37,297 nt of DNA. Source: Desulfonema limicola (lineage in GTDB: Bacteria > Desulfobacterota > Desulfobacteria > Desulfobacterales > RPRI01). The notes beneath the pieces were generated by a model, which worked only from the letters and a program-made list of their open reading frames with translations, did no database searches and was not told the DNA's origin. Location of the stretch: contig DYJH01000015.1 of the NCBI GenBank assembly GCA_020723255.1, forward strand, positions 1 through 37,297, read 5' to 3'. Of the stretch, positions 32,395 through 37,297 are shown piece after piece (position 1 is the stretch's first letter; every line of letters starts with the position of its first letter). The position numbers were made by a program, and so were the translations under genes.

Positions 32395-34425
32395 ATGAAT
32401 ATTATCTATAAAGGAATTTTATTTCTTTTTATATTGTTTCCGATAAGTATCCTGCCAAGTGCTTTTTCGTCAGATTACCCCTATAATAATTCTTCCAACT
32501 GGGGTGGCACCGGCCTTATGGAGATCCCAACTGCTCGAATAATCAACGATGGCATTATAAGATTCGGATATTCACAGGCTCTTCCTTTCAGATTGTTCAG
32601 CGGAGCCGTCGGAATTTTCCCGGGAATGGAGTTCGGGGGACGCCTCACAGAATTAACAAATATCCCGGGTGGACTGGGTTCAGACTATGGAAATTATAAA
32701 GATAAGGCTTTAGACATAAAATACCAGATCCTTCCGGAATCAAAATATTTGCCTGCTTTAGCAATTGGCATAAACGATTTTCAAGGAACACGCCTTTTTC
32801 AATCTCAATATATAACAATGAGCCGTCAGATTTTCCCGATAGATATTACAATCGGTATAGGAACAAACCGTTTTAAAGGGCCTATTACTTTACCCCCGGC
32901 AAATAAAATTGGCTTATTCGGAGGATTTGAGTGGGAGATTATCAAGGGTTTTAACCTTATGGCCGAATATAATCCCATCGAGTATGAAAATGATAAAATA
33001 AAAGCTGTCCCCGAAGGAAGCAAATCTCCTTTAAATGCCGGTTTAAGGATAACTGCACTGCCTGATGTAAAAATAGACCTTTCTTATCAAAGAGGCACTA
33101 CTTTCGGGTTTTCATTCAGCCTGGAGTTTGAACTTGGCAAACCGATTGTAGGGAAAAAAGCAGACCCGCGGATCTGGTATCCTGTTGACAGAAGAATGTT
33201 TGAGGAAAGAGACAGGCAAGAGCTTGTTAATACTGTCAGAAAAGCCGTCACAGAAGCTGGATTTCATTCGGTATGTGTCTATAATGAAGAAAAGAATTTA
33301 ACAGTCGAGTTAGAAAATAATAAATATCCTTCAAATCAGAAAGCTGTCGGCAGGGCTTTACGAATACTGCTTTTTTATTCCCCGAAAGACAGCAAAATGC
33401 TTAGCGTAATTTTGACCCGGCGCCGGATACCGTTTTTAAGAGTTTCTGTAACTCCTGATTATTTTGAAGAATATATTTTGGAGAAACTGCCCGAAGATGA
33501 TTTTTTCGACCACATTAAAATTGAAACCATACCCTTCAAAAAAGATAAAAACAAACCGGAATTCATTAGCACTCCGGATGGAGAATTCGATTATAATTTA
33601 GGCATAAAACCCGATATTCAAACTTATCTAAATGATCCATCCGGATTTTTTAAATGCAAATTAGGCATAAAGCCTTATTATGATTCAACAATTTGGAAGG
33701 GTGGAGCTGTTGCCGCAAGATTAGACCTGCCTTTTTATTCAAACATTTCTTCAAGTAATCCAGACTTGCCTGATCCTGTCAGAAGCGATTCTTGGAGATA
33801 TTCACAAGATAACATAGCTCTTGACTATTTTCTAATAGATCAGGTTGTAAAATTATCCGATAAAACATTTGGCAGAATAAGCGCTGGTTATTTAGAAAGA
33901 ATGTATGCAGGCGCCGGTTCTGAAATATTGACGTTTTTTGGAGAAGGCAATATCGCTCTCGGTATTGAGTGGGACTTGGTAAAAAAACGTAAATCATCTT
34001 CACTCCTTGATTCTTATAACTCTTATGAACACACTATACTTGGAAATTTCTATTATAAATGCCTTCCCCTCGATCTGATATTTCAGTTACAGTACGGAAG
34101 GTTTTTAGCCGGAGACAGGGGTTGGAAGATTGTTGCCAGCCGCGAATACAATACAGGCGCTGAAATAGGTTTCTGGCACAGCAAAACCAATACCGGTAAT
34201 TTTTCAGATCAGTTTAACAGAGGATATAATGATAAAGGTGTCTTCTTATCTATACCATTAAATATGTTTACCACTTATGAAACCAGGACAAAATATGGAT
34301 ATGCAATATCTCCCTGGACACGTGATGTAGCAGCCCGTTCATTTCACTGGCAGAATGTTTTTGATATAGCTTCTGACCTTATGCCTGGAAGTTTTAAGTC
34401 TGATTTGAAAAAATTGAAAAAATAA
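32395..34425 (+). CDS. YjbH-family outer-membrane beta-barrel (exopolysaccharide export)
   Basis: 676 residues. Signal peptide ~1-25. Residues ~30-250 carry the YjbH pattern: NWGGTGLMEIPTARIINDGI, RFGYSQALPFRLFSG, GNYKDKALDIKYQIL, LPALAIGINDFQGTRLFQSQ. A periplasmic-type mixed region (~270-400; VRKAVTEAGFHSVCVY) precedes more barrel strands to the end. YjbH proteins accompany exopolysaccharide genes such as yjbEFGH and are thought to act in outer-membrane export. Divergent from the Wza/Wzz-like genes, which supports that role. The ribosome site is weak (only AAG six bases upstream). Confidence 0.85.
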   Translation: MNIIYKGILFLFILFPISILPSAFSSDYPYNNSSNWGGTGLMEIPTARIINDGIIRFGYSQALPFRLFSGAVGIFPGMEFGGRLTELTNIPGGLGSDYGNYKDKALDIKYQILPESKYLPALAIGINDFQGTRLFQSQYITMSRQIFPIDITIGIGTNRFKGPITLPPANKIGLFGGFEWEIIKGFNLMAEYNPIEYENDKIKAVPEGSKSPLNAGLRITALPDVKIDLSYQRGTTFGFSFSLEFELGKPIVGKKADPRIWYPVDRRMFEERDRQELVNTVRKAVTEAGFHSVCVYNEEKNLTVELENNKYPSNQKAVGRALRILLFYSPKDSKMLSVILTRRRIPFLRVSVTPDYFEEYILEKLPEDDFFDHIKIETIPFKKDKNKPEFISTPDGEFDYNLGIKPDIQTYLNDPSGFFKCKLGIKPYYDSTIWKGGAVAARLDLPFYSNISSSNPDLPDPVRSDSWRYSQDNIALDYFLIDQVVKLSDKTFGRISAGYLERMYAGAGSEILTFFGEGNIALGIEWDLVKKRKSSSLLDSYNSYEHTILGNFYYKCLPLDLIFQLQYGRFLAGDRGWKIVASREYNTGAEIGFWHSKTNTGNFSDQFNRGYNDKGVFLSIPLNMFTTYETRTKYGYAISPWTRDVAARSFHWQNVFDIASDLMPGSFKSDLKKLKK

Positions 34426-34454
34426 ATAAATTTATTATAGTAACTGAATTTCAC

Positions 34455-34482
34455 TTGACTTTTTATGACAAAGCTGTAAAAA
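34455..34482 (+). promoter_or_regulatory. Possible sigma-70 promoter of the small secreted protein
   Basis: TTGACT (34455-34460), 16 bases, TAAAAA (34477-34482), about 32 bases before the start codon at 34515. The -10 is weak. Confidence 0.35.
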
Positions 34483-34514
34483 GATAACATCTTATGAATA
34501 AGTGGAGGGCAGGT

Positions 34515-34859
34515 ATGAAAAGTTTTTGTTCAGTAATTAGTAGATTGACAGTTTTAATCCTGGTTTTTGCTCTGGCTCTATTCCCGGTTTCTTCTTTTGC
34601 AGAAGAATCTGCTAACAAGCCTGCAACCGGAACCCAGCAAGGTGCAAGTTCAGGCTCCACAGCCGGTACAGGCAATGAAACCGAAACAGGCATTGCAGCA
34701 GAGGCAGGCGCCGGTGAAGCAGGAACTGGTGTAGCTAATCTTAGCACGGCTGCAATCGTGGGACTAGCTGTTGGAGGGGCAGCAGTAGTAGGCATCACTG
34801 CTGCGGCTCTAAGCAATAATGACGGTGGCGGACATAGAGCAACAACTGTACATCACTAA
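34515..34859 (+). CDS. Small secreted Gly/Ala/Thr-rich protein with C-terminal hydrophobic segment
   Basis: 114 residues from the ATG at 34515, which has GGAGG six bases upstream; an ATG at 34494 lacks one. Signal peptide ~1-22, cleavage after SSFA. A low-complexity stretch (~23-68; Gly, Thr, Glu, Ala, Gln) leads to one hydrophobic Gly/Ala helix (~72-95; LSTAAIVGLAVGGAAVVGIT) and a His-rich tail (NNDGGGHRATTVHH). No family was recognised. Sited between the YjbH-like gene and the aminotransferase, it may go with exopolysaccharide export or the cell surface. Confidence 0.7.
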   Translation: MKSFCSVISRLTVLILVFALALFPVSSFAEESANKPATGTQQGASSGSTAGTGNETETGIAAEAGAGEAGTGVANLSTAAIVGLAVGGAAVVGITAAALSNNDGGGHRATTVHH

Positions 34860-34893
34860 TTTTTATTATAAGTTTTTCCTTATATATAACTAT

Positions 34894-34922
34894 AGCCAGA
34901 GATCGTAAATTATTCTCTGGCT
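34894..34922. terminator. Stem-loop after the small secreted protein gene
   Basis: AGCCAGAGA (34894-34902), 11-base loop, TCTCTGGCT (34914-34922), a perfect 9-bp stem. No T-run follows, so termination is only possible, not shown. The rest of 34860-35076 has no convincing gene. Confidence 0.4.
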
Positions 34923-35076
34923 GGTTATGTCTGAAGGTTTAAATAATTTACCGACAGTATTCCAATATATCCTTAATAATTTGAGACTATTTTTTCCTCT
35001 TCTTTTATCAATCCCGCTCGTTATTTTTATCAATAAGTTAAATATTACGGATCTGCGTACACAATAAGGCGCTCAT

Positions 35077-36219
35077 ATGAAATTCAAATCCAAACTTCCT
35101 GATATAGGGGTAACCATATTTACAATTATGACAGCCCTTGCAAATGAATATGACGCCATCAATCTTTCGCAGGGATTTCCGGATTTTGATACAGATCCCC
35201 AATTGATGGATCTTGTGCATAAATACATTAAAAACGGATTCAACCAGTATGCTCCAATGCAGGGTGTTATGGTTCTGAGAGAAAGGATAGCTGAAAAAAC
35301 ATTAAAACTATACAATTCCTCATACGATCCATATACGGAAATTACAGTTACTTCCGGAGCAACTGAGGCGCTGTTTGCCGCTATTATGGCAATTGTTAAC
35401 AAAGGAGATGAAGTAATTGTTTTTGAGCCTGCTTTTGATTCCTATGTTCCTGCGATTCTTCTAAGCGGCGGTGTCCCAAAATTTATCAAGCTTAAACCAC
35501 CTTATTATAACATAGATTGGGAAGAAGTAAAAAATGCTTTATCGAAAAGAACCAAGCTTATGATTTTAAACTCACCGCATAATCCGACAGGTTCTGTTCT
35601 TTTTAAAGAAGATATCTCGTCACTTCAGGATGTTGTTGAAAAAACCGGAATTTTTATTTTAAGCGATGAGGTTTATGAACATATTGTTTTCGATGGTCTT
35701 AAAAATGAAAGCATGTCAAAGTATCCTGATCTAGCTGATCGCAGCTTTGTTATATGCTCTTTCGGCAAAACTTATCATACTACAGGATGGAAAATTGGAT
35801 ATTGCCTAGCACCAAAACCGCTTTCTGCAGAATTTCAAAAAATACACCAGTTTCTGACATTTGCAACAAATACTCCCATCCAGCATGCATATGCTGAATT
35901 CTTGCAGAATGAAAAGGCATACCTTGGCTTATCCGTTTTTTACCAACAAAAGAGAGACAAGTTTATATCTCTTTTAAAAAACTCCCGTTTTAAAGCTATA
36001 CCAAGCAAAGGAACTTATTTTCAGATGCTTGACTATTCGTCAATATCTGATGAAGCTGACACTGAATTTTCAAAACGGTTAACAATAGAACATGGTGTAG
36101 CCTCTGTTCCTCCTTCGGTATTTTACCACGACAATGACGATCACAAGATGCTTCGCTTCTGTTTTGCAAAAAAAGATGAAACTCTTGAAAAGGCAGCGGA
36201 AAAATTATGCAGGATTTGA
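35077..36219 (+). CDS. PLP aminotransferase, methionine/KAT-type (YbdL-like)
   Basis: 380 residues, class I aminotransferase fold type I. Seen: N-terminal INLSQGFPDFDTDP, SGATEALFAAIMAIV, NPTG-type SPHNPTG (Asn168), LSDEVYEHI with Asp197 and Tyr200, Schiff-base Lys231 in SFGKTYHTTGWKIGY, and substrate-carboxylate Arg360 in MLRFCFAKKDE. The subgroup includes E. coli YbdL and kynurenine/glutamine transaminases, which take methionine and glutamine. It overlaps the omega-amidase gene by 13 bases. Together they would convert 2-oxo-4-methylthiobutanoate to methionine using glutamine, then hydrolyse the 2-oxoglutaramate formed. AAGG lies 7 bases before the ATG. Confidence 0.85.
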   Translation: MKFKSKLPDIGVTIFTIMTALANEYDAINLSQGFPDFDTDPQLMDLVHKYIKNGFNQYAPMQGVMVLRERIAEKTLKLYNSSYDPYTEITVTSGATEALFAAIMAIVNKGDEVIVFEPAFDSYVPAILLSGGVPKFIKLKPPYYNIDWEEVKNALSKRTKLMILNSPHNPTGSVLFKEDISSLQDVVEKTGIFILSDEVYEHIVFDGLKNESMSKYPDLADRSFVICSFGKTYHTTGWKIGYCLAPKPLSAEFQKIHQFLTFATNTPIQHAYAEFLQNEKAYLGLSVFYQQKRDKFISLLKNSRFKAIPSKGTYFQMLDYSSISDEADTEFSKRLTIEHGVASVPPSVFYHDNDDHKMLRFCFAKKDETLEKAAEKLCRI

Positions 36220-36977
36220 ATATAACAATCATACAGTCAAATCTCATCTGGGAAGATATAGAATCAAATATATCTGTTTTTGATGAAAAGATAGACAGCA
36301 TAGGGAAAAAAACGGACATCATAGTGCTTCCGGAAATGTTTACCACCGGGTTCAGCATGAATGCAAAAAACCTTGCCCAGGAAATGGACGGCATATCAGT
36401 TGCCTGGCTGAAAGATAAATCCCGCAGCAAAGAGGTGGATATAACAGGAAGCATGATCATTAAAGAAGACGGAAAATATTTCAACCGGCTATTATGGGCA
36501 AAACCTGACGGGACTTTGCTTCATTATGACAAAAAACATCTGTTTCGTATGACCGGAGAAGAAAAAGTATACAGTGAAGGGGAGGAGAAATTAACCGTTG
36601 AACTTAATGGTTGGAAAATCAGACCTTTTATATGTTATGATTTAAGGTTCCCATGCTGGACAAGAAATTTTAATAAAGCCTACGATGTTGCAGTATTTAT
36701 AGCAAACTGGCCGGAAGCGCGTTCCTATCACTGGGAAATACTGCTTCTTGCAAGAGCAATCGAAAATCAATGCTATATTATCGGTGTAAACCGGGTTGGA
36801 AAAGACGGAAACGGCTATAACTACATCGGAAGTTCTTCAGTAATAGATCCTGCGGGAAATATATTATTCAGAAAGCAAAATAAAGAGTTCATACATACGG
36901 CGAAACTTTCATATTCGGTTTTGCAGGAATATCGCAAGTCTTTTCCGGCATGGATGGATGCGGACAGTAATGAATAA
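36207..36977 (+). CDS. Nitrilase-superfamily omega-amidase (YafV/Nit2-like)
   Basis: 256 residues. The Glu-Lys-Cys triad is complete: Glu43 in LPEMFTTGFSMN, Lys109 in HYDKKHLF, Cys143 in FICYDLRFP. The MFTTGFSM string is typical of YafV/omega-amidase members. The enzyme hydrolyses 2-oxoglutaramate to 2-oxoglutarate and ammonia, in the cytoplasm. Its start lies within the end of the aminotransferase gene, so the two are co-translated; this pairing is found in many bacteria and closes methionine salvage. Confidence 0.88.
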   Translation: MQDLNITIIQSNLIWEDIESNISVFDEKIDSIGKKTDIIVLPEMFTTGFSMNAKNLAQEMDGISVAWLKDKSRSKEVDITGSMIIKEDGKYFNRLLWAKPDGTLLHYDKKHLFRMTGEEKVYSEGEEKLTVELNGWKIRPFICYDLRFPCWTRNFNKAYDVAVFIANWPEARSYHWEILLLARAIENQCYIIGVNRVGKDGNGYNYIGSSSVIDPAGNILFRKQNKEFIHTAKLSYSVLQEYRKSFPAWMDADSNE

Positions 36978-37090
36978 AGACCCAAAATCCGCTATTAACG
37001 CGAAAATTTATGAAATAAATATTGAAAAACCTCGTTGATTCAGATAGATATGTGTTATCAAGACAGCATAAATATCTAACCAACGAGGTT
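36978..37090. repeat. Spacer with terminal-type inverted repeat
   Basis: AACCTCGTTG (37028-37037) and CAACGAGGTT (37081-37090) are perfect 10-base inverted repeats with a 43-base loop, directly before the transposase fragment. They may mark the left end of the IS or an attenuator of it. Confidence 0.45.
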
Positions 37091-37194
37091 ATGAATATGA
37101 TAAAACAAACAGTGTTACCATTCAAGATAGAAATTACTAAAGATATGATAACATCACATGCAGGGCTGGCACTATTGGGGGAATTTGCGATTGT
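37091..37194 (+). pseudogene. 5' fragment of an IS1380-family transposase
   Basis: From the ATG at 37091: MNMIKQTVLPFKIEITKDMI then TSHAGLALLGEF, matching the N-terminus of IS1380-type DDE transposases (KxxLPFKIExTxExLTxxAGLxLxGEF). The match ends near 37185; the frame then reads into an unrelated repeat and stops at 37225. The catalytic core is missing. Confidence 0.6.
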
Positions 37195-37297
37195 GTCAGG
37201 AAATGGGAAATGGGGTCAAGTCTAAATGGGAAATGGGGTCAGAAATAGGGTCAAGTCTATATTTGACCTTTAGTTATTTTTTCTTTTAATGTTTGGA
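37195..37297. repeat. GGGTCAAGTCTA-type repeat at right edge
   Basis: Contains AAATGGGGTCAAGTCTAAAT, then GGGAAATGGGGTCAGAAATA, and a palindrome-like GGTCAAgtctatatTTGACC (37249-37268). Such sequence is common beside REP-associated (Y1) transposases; none is visible before the window ends. Confidence 0.5.

Noticed and set aside
34927-35067. A 46-residue + strand frame with a hydrophobic middle (FFPLLLSIPLVIFI)
   Set aside because: No ribosome site, and its start lies just after a hairpin. It might be a small membrane protein, but nothing beyond the open frame supports it.

Overview
The window looks like a piece of an AT-rich, Gram-negative chromosome. Gene content (type II secretion, Wza/Wzz/YjbH-type polysaccharide export, CHAT and CsgG-like signalling proteins, MntA/HepT, many short dispersed repeats) fits a Desulfobacterota ('deltaproteobacterial') genome. 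That placement is inference from gene content, not a phylogenetic result.

Left part (1-12.9 kb). A partial secreted beta-helix protein runs off the left edge. It is followed by a CsgG/YajG-like lipoprotein, then an AAA/DUF4143 ATPase on the + strand with a textbook sigma-70 promoter that appears to leave a leaderless mRNA. Next is a tightly packed five-gene operon on the - strand, transcribed from 12402 down to 4403: a membrane-anchored TPR/Ig-like/CsgG-like protein, an ECF sigma factor, a zinc-finger anti-sigma factor, a 1060-residue fusion (class III cyclase, CHAT caspase-like protease, membrane helix, TPR, CsgG-like domain), and an outer-membrane beta-barrel. A 21-base bipartite motif with exact internal spacing precedes both this operon and the lipoprotein gene and looks like the ECF promoter. 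This is the best candidate for an undescribed system: a CHAT protease, an anti-sigma factor and its sigma factor in one operon, which resembles in principle the Csx29/Csx30/RpoE branch of type III-E CRISPR (Craspase) but has no CRISPR part here.

Middle part (12.6-16.9 kb). This is a decayed, repeat-rich zone. It holds an amber-interrupted small gene, a long perfect hairpin, a broken VCBS-repeat gene, an IS200/IS605 TnpA scrap, an intact MntA/HepT toxin-antitoxin pair, a DUF2283 fragment, two copies of a MITE-like repeat, an intact FG-GAP/VCBS secreted protein and, directly in front of it, a short 3' remnant of a paralogue of the outer-membrane protein at 4403-5782.

Right part (16.9-37.3 kb). 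One long - strand gene run reads lipoprotein, SLBB polysaccharide exporter, Wzz-like chain-length protein, then gspG-D-E-F-H-I-J-K-L-M-C. Polysaccharide export and type II secretion therefore sit in one apparent transcription unit with an unusual order (gspG first, gspC last). Divergently placed on the + strand are a YjbH-type beta-barrel, a small secreted Gly/Ala/Thr-rich protein, and an overlapping aminotransferase/omega-amidase pair that fits the last steps of methionine salvage. The right edge holds an IS1380-like transposase start cut short by another repeat.

No tRNA, rRNA or CRISPR array was recognised.
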